Part shown: piece by piece, positions 24,284 to 32,565 of the stretch
How the letters are laid out: the number at the start of each line of letters is the position of its first letter
Position numbering within the stretch: position 1 is the first letter of the stretch
Source: Actinomycetota bacterium
Lineage (GTDB): Bacteria > Actinomycetota > Actinomycetes > Streptosporangiales > Streptosporangiaceae
Direction of reading: 5' to 3'
DNA length: 64,000 bases
Assembly (NCBI GenBank): GCA_003168255.1
Contig: PMSU01000083.1
Span: 15,515 to 79,514 of the forward strand
Notes under the pieces: model-generated
The model's database searches: none
Told to the model about the DNA's origin: nothing
The model's input: only the letters and a program-made list of their open reading frames with translations
Translations under genes and position numbers: made by a program

Positions 24284-24946
24284 CGTCCCGGTAGCCGGCC
24301 GGGGGCGAACCATCGCAGTCGGCAGCTCATCATCCCCTGCTGCTGATTCCTAGGGTACTTGCTGAGAATGAAGCTGACTAATTACGGTTGCCGGGCAGGA
24401 TGCCATTATTGTGCCCAGTTCCAAGGGTTGAGCAAGTTGCTCTCATCAGCGGATCCGATCGACCTCGACGCGCGTAGCGACCTAATCTGCGCACCTCGAC
24501 TGGCGATCGCCGATGACTCGCCCGGCTAAGCATATCGGCGGCGATGTGCGTCTCGACCACCCGTCCATGGTAACCACGCTGGGTGACAGTGCCAGAGTTG
24601 CCATTGCCGACTGGGGGCGTCCGGATCGCCGATTATTTCCGGCTGACGCCAGCAGTGCTGCGGCGCGGCAGCTGTGCGCAGACGCTCCAGTTCTGTGCGG
24701 CCTGCTTGCCGAACGGTGCATCCTCATTGCGGCACCCGTAAGAGCCGTTGGTGTCAAGAGGGCGTGGGGAATTCAGCCGGTGGCTTTGTATGGTGCCGCC
24801 GGGCTGGGCCTGACTTTCTTCTGGATCTTTCTCGCGGCTGCCCTGGTTTCACGTCGCCGTGCTGGAGGATCGTCGCGAAGATCCGGTGTTCGCCGGCACG
24901 CGAATCTCGCTTCCGGTGCGTCCGTGCCTATGGCACAGTCCTGATT
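24284..24946. other. Unassigned stretch with one possible membrane ORF
   Basis: No recognised gene. A frame at 24513-24944 (143 residues) contains one hydrophobic segment ALYGAAGLGLTFFWIFLAA followed by basic residues. Its N-terminal part looks random, so it is left unannotated. Confidence 0.35.
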
Positions 24947-25864
24947 GTGCCGTTGGACGATCTGCCGGACTGGTTGCCGGCTTGGTGCCTGGATCATCTG
25001 GGTGGTGAACCCGCCGGTGTCCTGTTCCAGGTACAGCAGGTCTCGATGGTGTTCGGTCTGCGGTTGTCTGGTGGCAGGGACGTGGTGGTCAAGGCGCGCG
25101 CTGATGACGGCCGGGCTGTGTCGTGTGTCGCGGTGCAGGCCCGGCTGGCCGAGCGCGGGTTTCCGTGTGCCCGGCCGCTCACGCCGGTGGCCGGTGTCGG
25201 TTCGCTGGCTGTGCATGCCGAGGAGTTCCGGCCCGGCGGCGAGGTGTTGCATGGGGACTCGCCGGACGTGGCCGTGCGCTACGCGGAGGTGTTCGCCCGG
25301 CTGATGGCCGAGCTGGCTGACGTGACCGTCGCGCCGCCGCTGCCGAATCCGCCCTGGGTGCGCTGGGACCACACCGATTGCGGGGTGTGGCCGGCGATCG
25401 GCTTCCCCGGTAACCGGGACCAGTGCGCCGTGCCCGCGTACGTCGCTGACACGGCAGCGCGGGCTCGGGGGCGGCTACTGGCCGCCGGCCTGCCGTGCGT
25501 GCTGGGCTACGCCGACTTCGAGGCGCAGAACCTGCGGTGGCACGGCCGGGAGGTGTGGGCGGTGCACGACTGGGACAGCCTGGCGTGGCAACCGGAGGCG
25601 GCGCTGGCGGGAGCGGCGAGTGGGTCTTTCGCCAGTGCCGGGCCGCCCACGCTGGCGCCGATCGAAAGCTCCGAGGCGTTCCTGGTGGCTTATCAGGACA
25701 TCCGGGGGCGCTTGTTCACGGCCGTGGAGCAGGAGATCGCGTGGGTGGCTAGCTTGTGGATGGCTGCGTACAACGTATGGGAGGCACTGCACGGCGACAC
25801 CCCGTTGTCCGGCGATGCGCTCCGGGCACAAGCAGCCGAACGCCTCCGCCGGGCTAATGCCTGA
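24947..25864 (+). CDS. APH-family phosphotransferase
   Basis: From the GTG at 24947 the protein has 305 residues. It has the aminoglycoside-phosphotransferase/choline-kinase fold: an N-lobe with VVVKARADDGRAVSCVAVQARLAERGFPCARPL, a catalytic loop GYADFEAQNLRWHG (Asp and Asn of the HGDxxxxN motif, with His-Gly-Asp altered to Tyr-Ala-Asp), and the metal-binding VHDWDSLAWQP (DFG equivalent). Such proteins phosphorylate antibiotics or small metabolites with ATP. The altered loop still keeps Asp and Asn. The real substrate is unknown. Confidence 0.75.
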   Translation: MPLDDLPDWLPAWCLDHLGGEPAGVLFQVQQVSMVFGLRLSGGRDVVVKARADDGRAVSCVAVQARLAERGFPCARPLTPVAGVGSLAVHAEEFRPGGEVLHGDSPDVAVRYAEVFARLMAELADVTVAPPLPNPPWVRWDHTDCGVWPAIGFPGNRDQCAVPAYVADTAARARGRLLAAGLPCVLGYADFEAQNLRWHGREVWAVHDWDSLAWQPEAALAGAASGSFASAGPPTLAPIESSEAFLVAYQDIRGRLFTAVEQEIAWVASLWMAAYNVWEALHGDTPLSGDALRAQAAERLRRANA

Positions 25865-26077
25865 CCAGCACCGCGGCACCTGGTCAGCGACCCCGCTCTG
25901 ATGACCGCAGCCACCCCTGACCTGGCCATCCAGATACCCCTCGGCCGCCTGCTCACCGCCCAGAACACCCCGTTCGGCGCGGGGCGAGCAGTCCTTCTGC
26001 CAGGGCTAGCCGACGCGCATAGCGGCGGCTCGGCGTGCGGTGGTAACAGCGATGGCAGCCGCACCGTAGGCGTTTAG

Positions 26078-26493
26078 TTATTCACCGAGGCTTGCTAGCC
26101 AGCGCTCGTGCCAGGCGAGTTGCTCCTCGACGGTAACCGCGAGCTCTGCCGTGACCGGAGCAAGGGTCGGAACCTGCGGCGGCCGCTGGCCACGAGGTAT
26201 GCCTTCCAGCAGGTAAACGCTCAGTCCCTGACCCATGTCACGCTGCATGCCCGAACTCCACGCGTCACGCCGCGATCCCTGGCAGCACAGCTGGACACCA
26301 GCAGGCTCGGCCTGCCGCCGCAGCTCCATCAGGCAGCTGAACACATCACCCGCCTCCACGGCCCAGCACCGGCCATCGGGCGCCCGGCAGGTCAGCCGGT
26401 ACGCCCGGTGAGCCGCCACTGTCTGCACGTCCAGCTCCAGACCGCTGTCCCACCCGATCCCAGCGCGACGGGAATCTCATTCCACTCGGGCAC
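26078..26493 (-). pseudogene. Conserved hypothetical protein with an N-terminal frameshift
   Basis: The main frame (26428 down to 26078) reads QTVAAHRAYRLTCRAP, then QGSRRDAWSSGMQRDMGQG and TVEEQLAWHERWLASLGE, resembling a conserved actinobacterial hypothetical family with a RRDxWxSGMQxDMG motif. The expected N-terminus (VPEWNEIPVALGSG) is found in another frame from a GTG at 26493. The frames meet near 26455 with a one-base loss before WDSGLELDV. Either a shortened protein starts at GTG 26428 or the gene is broken. Function unknown. Confidence 0.5.
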
Positions 26494-26857
26494 GGCATAC
26501 CTCCGCTGCCTGATTGACCAGGTGCCAGGGCCTTACGGAATCTATCCGCTGCGGCATACCGACGCACAATTCACGGGCATCCAGCCCGCCATCTTCAGAA
26601 GGACAGGCCGTCAGCCTGCCAAGATCACTTATGAAGATCACCGGAATACCACGCCCGTAAGTGAATAGCCAGCGGTGCCGGCGGGGATGCGGTGCGCACA
26701 GATCACCCAACTCTGCACGCCCGAGCTGATGCTCGCCGAGGCTGGCGGATCTGTACAGAGCGGCGGCTCGGCGAGCGTTCTCCCTGAACTTCGCCCGCGA
26801 CTCAGCGTGATGCTGACGATCGACGGTAGCCTGCGGCCGATCCCATCTGGCATTGAC
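26477..26857 (-). CDS. Hypothetical protein fragment upstream of 26493 gene
   Basis: An open frame reads NARWDRPQATVDRQHHAES...REN, then LGDLCAPHPRRHRWLFTYGRGIPVIFISDLGR and ends AAEVCRARVE. Composition looks coding but no start codon with Shine-Dalgarno is evident. Its end overlaps the start of the next conserved hypothetical gene, as in an operon. It is probably a 5'-truncated gene. Family not recognised. Confidence 0.3.
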   Translation of the reverse strand, partial: VNARWDRPQATVDRQHHAESRAKFRENARRAAALYRSASLGEHQLGRAELGDLCAPHPRRHRWLFTYGRGIPVIFISDLGRLTACPSEDGGLDARELCVGMPQRIDSVRPWHLVNQAAEVCRARVE

Positions 26858-27075
26858 TTCGGCTGTTGCTCCACGGCAGGGGGGATTGGCTCTTCGGGGC
26901 AGGAACCGGGGGGCCCGCGCGGGGCGCGGCGGCCGTTCCGCGCCGTGGAGATGCCCCTCGTGGGCAGGGCTGAGCTGTTGGCGTCTGCTGGCATTCAGTG
27001 GCCGCCAGTCCAGCGGGGCTAGCAGCAGGTGCGGCGCCGGGCCCGTTGTTCGCGCGATATGGGAGAATCGGTGTT

Positions 27076-27285
27076 GTGACCCGCGTTGTACATGTGCCTT
27101 ACGCCGTCGAGCAGGACGAGGACGGCGCCTGGTGCGCGTCTGCCCAGATCCGCCCGGGCGTCGGTGCTGTCGGCGATGGCCCCACGCCGGAGGCGGCGGT
27201 GGCTGACCTGCGGGAGGCGCTGGAGGTGCTGATCGCCGAGGTCGGTCCTCCGGATGAGCTGACGCTGACCCTCGACGTCGCCTGA
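27076..27285 (+). CDS. HicB-like antitoxin (copy 2)
   Basis: The GTG start at 27076 gives 69 residues, the same length as the first copy (1910-2119) and similar throughout: VVHVPYAVEQDEDGAWCASAQIRPGVG and DLREALEVLIAEVG. The final residues TLTLDVA are identical in both. The stop overlaps the HicA start by one base. No DNA-binding domain is present. Confidence 0.8.
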   Translation: MTRVVHVPYAVEQDEDGAWCASAQIRPGVGAVGDGPTPEAAVADLREALEVLIAEVGPPDELTLTLDVA

Positions 27286-27512
27286 TGCCCGAGGCCGTCC
27301 CGGCGGTACCGGGGGCGAAGGTAGTCCGGGCGCTTGAGCGGGCAGGGTTTTCGGTGGCGAGGATCCGCGGGAGCCACCAGGTCATGCGTCATCCGGACGG
27401 CCGGACCGTCGTCGTGCCGGTGCACGCCGGCCGCGACATCCCCAAGGGAACCCTGCGGAACATCCTGGCCATCATCGGCATGACGTCCGAGGAGTTGCGG
27501 AAACTGCTCTGA
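27285..27512 (+). CDS. hicA: HicA-like toxin (copy 2)
   Basis: The 75-residue HicA-family protein has VVRALERAGFSVARIRGSHQVMRHPDGR with the catalytic His in GSH, then VVPVHAGRDIPKGTLRNIL. It is paralogous to 2119-2343 but diverged at the C-terminus (AIIGMTSEELRKLL against SDSGLSVDDLLKLL). Two diverged HicBA pairs in one island may be mutually non-cross-reactive. Confidence 0.85.
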   Translation: MPEAVPAVPGAKVVRALERAGFSVARIRGSHQVMRHPDGRTVVVPVHAGRDIPKGTLRNILAIIGMTSEELRKLL

Positions 27513-27799
27513 GACTGACGGCAGTCCCGGCTGTCGGCTCAGGTGGCGACGTCACGAGGATGTAATGAACCCGGCGAGTTGCTCGTCGGTCCGGCGCAGC
27601 CGCCGATATCCAGCGGCGGCTGGAACTGCGGTATTCGATGATCAGGCAGCGGAGCGGCCTTGCGGATCGCTTCTATCTCTCGCACGGTCAGGTCGTAGTC
27701 GTAGGCCACCTCTTTTGCCGGTCCCACAGCACCTCGGCCGCGTCCGTCTTGAGCCGCTCTGACCTGGGCTTTTACCGGGTTGCCTGGGTGGTGTTCTGA
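27513..27799 (-). other. Gene debris between HicBA and IS remnant
   Basis: A minus-strand frame reads KEVAYDYDLTVREIEAIRKAAP, and a second frame just upstream reads KTDAAEVLWDR, looking like one small protein split by a frameshift near 27715. Family not recognised. Confidence 0.25.
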
Positions 27800-28092
27800 C
27801 TACTTCAAGGTGAGCGGGATGGGGGTGCCGATGAGGTCGAAGGCTTACCGCTGGTCGCTGGTCGGCTCGGCGAGCATGGCGACGGTGAGCTGGGTTCCGG
27901 TGAAGCGGACCTGGTTGCGGGTCAGGGTGGCCAGGTGCTCCAGCAGGCCGCGGAAGCTGCGGTAGGGCCGTCCGGCCGGGTCGCGCTGGCAGGAGGCCTT
28001 GGCTTGGGCGTGCGCGGATCTGCGGGCGGGAGTGACCGGGTTGTCCTGGGCCGGCGGGTTCTGGTCGGTGACGGTCAGCGGCGCCCATGTCC
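27800..28092 (-). mobile_element. C-terminal remnant of an IS transposase
   Basis: The minus-strand frame reads LTVTDQNPPAQDNPVTPARR, then RSFRGLLEHLATLTRNQVRFTG and TVAMLAEPTSDQR, then an in-frame TAA, then AFDLIGTPIPLTLK and a stop. This resembles the C-terminus of IS4/IS1634-like transposases of actinomycetes. The catalytic region is missing, and the DNA passes directly into a DUF5615 remnant. No terminal inverted repeats were found. Confidence 0.5.
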
Positions 28093-28099
28093 TGCGCAG

Positions 28100-28320
28100 G
28101 TGTACTTGTTGATCACCTTGCTGCGCAATAACGGTCACGATGCCGTCCAGGTCAATGAGGCAGGCCTGGCGGCGGCCGGCGACACGCAGGTTGCCGCCGC
28201 GGCCCGGGCGGAAGGCCGGGCCGTCGTTACCGAGAATGCGGCGGACTTCGCGGCGGAGCACGATCTAGCCTTGGTGTTCGTCCTGAAGAGGAACCTGCCG
28301 GCGGGAGGCGGGCCGGGATC
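28100..28320 (+). pseudogene. DUF5615 PIN-like toxin remnant
   Basis: The frame reads VYLLITLLRNNGHDAVQVNEAGLAA and RAVVTENAADFAAEHDLALVFVLKRNLPAGGG, closely matching the intact DUF5615 protein at 61274-61609. The N-terminal strand with the first acidic residue (FLIDEMFP) and the C-terminus are gone. No antitoxin gene precedes it; instead an IS remnant abuts. Confidence 0.6.
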
Positions 28321-28337
28321 GGGGGCACAATGGACGA

Positions 28338-29018
28338 GTGGGGTTCCCCTCGGGCACGGTGACGTTGCTGTTCACCGATGTCGAGGACAGCATCCGGCTG
28401 TGGGAGGCCGCCCTCGCCGTGTCACGGGCAGCGGGAGACAACTACCGGCTCGCCATCACGCTGGCCAACCTCGGCATCTACGAGCTCGCCGCGGGGGAGC
28501 TTCGGGAGGCCCGGGCGCACCTGCAGGAGGCGAGCGCTCTAGCTGACCATTTTGGCTACCCGAACGTGTCCGTCGGTTTACGGGAGAACCTGGGTTTCGT
28601 CGACCTCATCGACGCCGATCCGGGCAAGGCCCGCAGCCTCTTCCTCGACGGCCTGGACGCAGCCCGGCTCATCGGTGTCAAGTCTTACTACGTTCATGCC
28701 GCGCTCCTGGGCCTCGCCCTGGCCACCGCAGCAGCCCGGGCCGACCCCGAGGTTGCGGCCGCCAGCACTATTCCCGCCACCGGCCAGGCGATCACAGACG
28801 GTTCCGCCGGCCCGCTGTCAGAACGAGAGCGGGAGATCCTGGCGCTGGTGGCCGGCGGGGCGACCGACGCCCAGATTGCCGAACGGCTGTACCTGTCGAC
28901 CAACACGGTCAGATCGCACCTGGAGCGCATCCGGGACAAGACCGGTGCCCGTCGGCGCGCAGAACTGGTCCGCTACGCCATCCAGGCCGGCATCGAATCG
29001 GCCGACCCTTCCGCCTGA
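28338..29018 (+). CDS. Collapsed LuxR regulator: cyclase start fused to TPR and HTH
   Basis: The 226-residue protein begins (GTG 28338) with GTVTLLFTDVEDSIRLWEAA, the first ~20 residues of a class III adenylate/guanylate cyclase domain. It then jumps directly into TPR-like helices (AITLANLGIYELAAGELREARAHLQEAS) and ends in a canonical LuxR HTH, LSEREREILALVAGGATDAQIAERLYLSTNTVRSHLERIR. The normal parent is a protein of about 900-1100 residues with complete cyclase, ATPase, TPR and HTH parts. A large in-frame internal deletion is the simplest origin. The HTH is intact, so DNA binding may persist without nucleotide control. Confidence 0.7.
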   Translation: MGFPSGTVTLLFTDVEDSIRLWEAALAVSRAAGDNYRLAITLANLGIYELAAGELREARAHLQEASALADHFGYPNVSVGLRENLGFVDLIDADPGKARSLFLDGLDAARLIGVKSYYVHAALLGLALATAAARADPEVAAASTIPATGQAITDGSAGPLSEREREILALVAGGATDAQIAERLYLSTNTVRSHLERIRDKTGARRRAELVRYAIQAGIESADPSA

Positions 29019-29085
29019 GGATGGGCCTCTGCGGCCCGACCTGGGCCTGCCCGGCCCGACCTGACCGGCCTCCGGGCGGTGAATG

Positions 29086-29132
29086 GGGCCGTTCGGCCCA
29101 CACCTGGCGTGCTCGATGGGGCCGCCCGGCCC
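29086..29132 (+). promoter_or_regulatory. Paired GGGCCG-N2-CGGCCC operators
   Basis: Two 14-bp perfect palindromes, GGGCCGTTCGGCCC (29086-29099) and GGGCCGCCCGGCCC (29119-29132), are 33 bp apart, three helical turns, and 82 bp before the ATG at 29215. Looser copies lie at about 29025 and 29044. The same pair with the same spacing precedes the gene at 40931. They resemble DevR/DosR-type (OsdR in Streptomyces) boxes, but that assignment is inference. Confidence 0.55.
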
Positions 29133-29214
29133 CTGCTGTCAAGCTCCGGCCGGGCTCATGCTGGCCCTACTGCTCCGCCACCTCGGCGGCCAGGCCCGAC
29201 GAAAGGGAACCGCG

Positions 29215-29730
29215 ATGAAGCTCAAGTTCACGAAAACCCCGACCATCACGAAGGCAGTCGTCGCCGCGGTGGTGTTCACGATTGTGTGGACTGCGTCAAA
29301 CGTCAATCTTCCCTCGTGTAGTGACCCCGCCGCGTACCTGAGCAACGGCGGGTGTGTGGAGAGGCAGTCGTACTTCCACATAGTGAGCGGCTGGCTGGCG
29401 CTGGCCAGTCTCATAACCGGCGTGGTGCTCTTCATCCTCAAGCAGCGCAAGGGTTCCTCGCGGCACGAGCAGGCTGCCCCGCGCCCCGCGCCCCCCGAGG
29501 CACCCAGGCCCGCCGAGACGACAGTGTCCGAAGTGTGGACTCACAGCGACGGCGCCGGGCAGGTCACTCCTGCCGACCTGAACGGATCTCCTGGTCCCGA
29601 GCGGACTGCGAACTTCTGTAGCGAGTGCGGTATGCGCGCCGTCGCGGGAGACACCTTCTGCCAGCAGTGCGGGGCTCCGGTGAAGAACGGAACCGGAAGC
29701 TATCCGCCGGACAGCGTCGCCAGCTACTGA
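29215..29730 (+). CDS. Two-helix membrane protein with C-terminal zinc ribbon
   Basis: The ATG at 29215 with GAAAGGGA upstream gives 171 residues. Transmembrane segments are at about 14-30 (AVVAAVVFTIVWTA) and 56-76 (VSGWLALASLITGVVLFIL). A proline-rich linker follows, and the tail is NFCSECGMRAVAGDTFCQQCGAPV, a four-Cys zinc ribbon. The segment between the helices has two Cys residues (SCSDP, GGCVE) and would be extracytoplasmic. The role is unknown. It shares its promoter architecture with the gene at 40665-40931, which also encodes a membrane protein with CxxC motifs. Confidence 0.65.
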   Translation: MKLKFTKTPTITKAVVAAVVFTIVWTASNVNLPSCSDPAAYLSNGGCVERQSYFHIVSGWLALASLITGVVLFILKQRKGSSRHEQAAPRPAPPEAPRPAETTVSEVWTHSDGAGQVTPADLNGSPGPERTANFCSECGMRAVAGDTFCQQCGAPVKNGTGSYPPDSVASY

Positions 29731-29884
29731 ACCGGCGCGTTGACTGCCGCCAGTGCCGACGCCCAGTCATTACCGACGAAATGAGAATGTCATGAAGGTC
29801 ATCCCCCCGCCTGGACAAGGATGCGGCCATGAGCTCAGGCCGGAGGGCGCAATTCTGCATAGTCTGCGGGCGCCCGGACAGGTC

Positions 29885-30742
29885 ATGAGAAGGCTCATTC
29901 CAATGCTCGGTTGCGTCGCAGTGGCGACGCTCCTGGGGGCGTGCGGTAACGCCGCAACTCCCGCGGCAGCACCGGCGCGGACTACCTCGCCTGCTTCTTC
30001 GGCGGCACCTGCGACGCTCCCGGCGCCACGTTCACCCTCAGTTGCTTCGATCGACAGCGCGATCTGTGCTGCTGCCGTCCCCGACGTTGGTGGCGGTGAC
30101 CATTGCGCCGTGAGTTACCTGAAAGTATCCACGGTGGACCCACACTGGGTGCATGCCGCCATCGGGCTGTACAACCGCCAGGACCAGCCCGAAAGCGACG
30201 AGAGTAGCGTCATCTTGAATCTCAGCACGCACGAGCTGATCGGGCCGGCAGACGACGGCTTCTGCGCAGACGGCACAGGCACACCCATTCCCGGGTACAG
30301 CTCCGTCCCCGCAAACGTGCTCACCGGCTTCGGGCTGACCCGTTGCTCGTCACCGGCGACCACCAGCTCTCCGGCAACGAGGGCGGCCCTACCCGTCACG
30401 CTGGCCTCGCTAGCTGGGACGTGGGGCGCGCACGAGGAGGGCCTGGTGATTGACGCTACCGGAACCGGTCACCTGAGCTATGCGGACTTGACGCTGTGTC
30501 CCAGCTGCTCCTTCGCGACCGCACCACAGGGCACCCTCGTCTTCGTGTTGACATCGGTCTCAAACGACGAAGCTATAGGGCGCGTCACCGTCAGCTCGGA
30601 CTCAAAGAACTCGACGGTAGGCGAGGCCGTACAAGTCACGTTGACCACGGGCTCGCCAGGTCAGCTCCTCGACCTTGACATCGGCGGCCACGGGTCCAAC
30701 TATTTCTGCAACAGCACCTCCGTCGGCCAATGCGGCGCATGA
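29885..30742 (+). CDS. Secreted lipoprotein of unknown function
   Basis: The ATG at 29885 gives 285 residues. It opens with a type II signal peptide, MRRLIPMLGCVAVATLLGAC, with lipobox LLGAC. An Ala/Pro/Ser/Thr-rich linker (about 20-55) precedes a globular domain with four or more Cys residues (ICAAAV, DHCAVSY, DGFCADG, LTRCSS). A second domain, LAGTWGAHEEGLVIDATGTGHLSYADLTLCPSC, resembles a lipocalin-like or META-like barrel repeat. It is expected at the outer face of the membrane. It lies 154 bp after the zinc-ribbon membrane gene on the same strand. Confidence 0.7.
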   Translation: MRRLIPMLGCVAVATLLGACGNAATPAAAPARTTSPASSAAPATLPAPRSPSVASIDSAICAAAVPDVGGGDHCAVSYLKVSTVDPHWVHAAIGLYNRQDQPESDESSVILNLSTHELIGPADDGFCADGTGTPIPGYSSVPANVLTGFGLTRCSSPATTSSPATRAALPVTLASLAGTWGAHEEGLVIDATGTGHLSYADLTLCPSCSFATAPQGTLVFVLTSVSNDEAIGRVTVSSDSKNSTVGEAVQVTLTTGSPGQLLDLDIGGHGSNYFCNSTSVGQCGA

Positions 30743-30929
30743 CAAGCGAGGAGCCCGAAGCGGGGTGCTGGTAACAACAGACCCCGTCAGCACCGCTGCG
30801 GTGCCAGTTTCCAGGACAGCCCTGGCGCGGTGGCAGGAGTGGTCATCAGCGTGACCGGAACGGATTGCCGACGGGTCGCCGCGGATCTCCGGATCGAGTT
30901 GGCCTCCGAGAACGGCGAGCTCGGGATAG

Positions 30930-31253
30930 CGTGCTCCAGCTGATCGCGACGCATCAGACCGCCATCTGGAGCACTTCCAAGCGCTCCTCGTTCGGCAAAA
31001 GGCCACCAACCGGAGAAACCTGACGCATCTCGATGGAGTCGCGATCCAGACCGGTGAGAATCCGGTGAAGGCCTGTTACGTCGCCACAATCCAGCAGCGA
31101 CTCCCACCGGTCGAGGTTCCGAAGATGCGGCTGGCCACGCACGATGCTTCGGAGTCGCTCCAGATTGCGCTCAATCGTCGGGCGCCATTGCTCAAGGTTC
31201 GACCGCGTCAAGTGCGTCGACAGCCGACGGTGCAGCCGGTGCCCGAAGGTCAC
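30930..31253 (-). pseudogene. Truncated duplicate of the Xre/DUF6036 pair
   Basis: Minus strand: residues LHRRLSTHLTRSNLEQWRPTIERNLERLRSIVRGQPHLRNLDRWESLL and on to EERLEVLQ are nearly identical to the C-terminal half of the protein at 5200-5718. They are followed by MRRDQLEHA, the first residues of the DUF6036 partner. The N-terminal HTH, the operator palindrome and almost all of the nucleotidyltransferase are absent. This is a dead second copy. Confidence 0.75.
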
Positions 31254-31274
31254 TCTGCAGCCGAGGTGCCGGCT

Positions 31275-31640
31275 CTAGCCGGGCTGAGTGATCCGCTCGC
31301 CGAGTGCCAGCCGGTGACCGCCGGGCATCTGCACTACAAAGTCGCGCAGGCCCCATGGATGATCGGTCAGGCCCGTGACAACCGGGGCGCCGCGTGCCGC
31401 GCACCGCTCATGCAGGTCATCCACGCCGGTGACACCGATATAGACGGCGGTCGTGGCGTTGATGCCAGGGCTCGCCGACCGGACCAGCGCGAGTCCCACT
31501 GCGTCGCGGCGCAGCAGCAACAGGCCCATCTCCGGCTCGTCGACTTCGACCTCGAACCCGAGCACGTCACGCAAGAACGCGGCGGCGGGCGCCAGTTCGC
31601 CCACTTCCAGATTGGGCCGGCAGCTCAAGAACTCGATCAC
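31275..31640 (-). CDS. VOC/glyoxalase-like protein
   Basis: The 121-residue single VOC module reads FLSCRPNLEVGELAPAAAFLRDVLGFEVEVDEPEMGLLLLRRDAVGLALV, then VYIGVTGVDDLHERCAARGAPVVTGLTDHPWGLRDFVVQMPGGHRLALGE. Metal ligands are only partly recognisable. Proteins of this type include bleomycin-resistance and dioxygenase-like members. It lies directly downstream of the dead Xre copy on the same strand. Confidence 0.78.
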   Translation of the reverse strand: MIEFLSCRPNLEVGELAPAAAFLRDVLGFEVEVDEPEMGLLLLRRDAVGLALVRSASPGINATTAVYIGVTGVDDLHERCAARGAPVVTGLTDHPWGLRDFVVQMPGGHRLALGERITQPG

Positions 31641-31816
31641 CGCCGCATACTAGCCGCCGTGCGAGCGCTGCGCTGGCACGGAGATGACCGCGCTCATGGC
31701 TCATCCCGCAGCGCTGCTGGCCCGGGAGCGGCGCCCTTATCACCACTGCAAAAGGCAGTCCGATACTCCCCGGAACCAGATCTGGATTTCACCCGCGGTG
31801 GATGACCAGCGAGCGG

Positions 31817-32302
31817 TCAGGATGCATGCCCATCCCCGCCTTCGATCTGCGCAGTCAACGGCCAGTCGCGTTCCAGCCACGCGAGGACCGCGTCGTGGAC
31901 GGCCGGGTCGAGCGCGGCGTGGTCGGCGCGCACCCAGGATTCGACGGACGCGTGCAGGCGGCGTTCACCGTCGCCTGGTCGCTGGCTGCCGGGCGGGTAG
32001 ATATAGACGCAGCCGAGGACGTCGCCGGTGCCGATGCCGAGCACGGTGTAGGTGAACCCGCGGCGCTCAGCGAAGTCTCGGGCGTGCCGCTGCAGGTCGC
32101 GGAGATTGTCAGTGAGGGACATCTCGCGTGGCCAGTTGCCCTCGCGGAACCCCGGCGTCGCGCGGATGTGATCGATGCTGGACGTCCAGGCAGCGTAGTC
32201 GGCCTCGTTGTGCTGCGGACCGAGCGGGGTCAGCCGGAAGTCCCTCGCTATGAGCTCATCAGGTACCGCGAAGTCTTCCGGAACGAATAGCTCATCGCCC
32301 AT
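31817..32302 (-). CDS. GNAT-like N-acetyltransferase
   Basis: The 161-residue protein has the GNAT strand/helix order with DFRLTPLGPQHNEADYAAWTSSIDHIRATPGF, RGFTYTVLGIGTGDVLGCVYIYPP and HASVESWVRADHAALDPAVHDAVLAWLERDW. The acetyl-CoA pyrophosphate loop (Q/RxxGxG/A) is weak, so it may be a divergent or inactive member. Confidence 0.7.
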   Translation of the reverse strand: MGDELFVPEDFAVPDELIARDFRLTPLGPQHNEADYAAWTSSIDHIRATPGFREGNWPREMSLTDNLRDLQRHARDFAERRGFTYTVLGIGTGDVLGCVYIYPPGSQRPGDGERRLHASVESWVRADHAALDPAVHDAVLAWLERDWPLTAQIEGGDGHAS

Positions 32303-32565
32303 CCGGCGATGTTAACCCGGCTGCGACAGCAGACGCGCCGGCCGTCCGCCCGTAACCCATAGTGATCAACCCCGCGGGAACCGCCGATCCGCGCCGATGG
32401 CGGCTTCGTGGCGATCGGCATCTTGGGGCACGCAGATCAGGTGGCTCTGTGCACCGAGTCGACCCGATCTGCCGACGGCACTGGAGTGCGGCGGGCCTGA
32501 CCAAGGGTCGCACCCCCGGCAGCCTAGCGGGCCGCCAGCGCGTCACCGCCTGTGTGAAGACCCGG

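Noticed and set aside
24513-24944. Possible membrane protein ORF
   Set aside because: One hydrophobic stretch but no Shine-Dalgarno, and random-looking flanks.
29019-29214. Riboswitch or small RNA in the GGGCC-rich leader
   Set aside because: The pattern is better explained by DNA-level palindromes with fixed 33-bp phasing, conserved in a second promoter. No conserved RNA fold was recognised.
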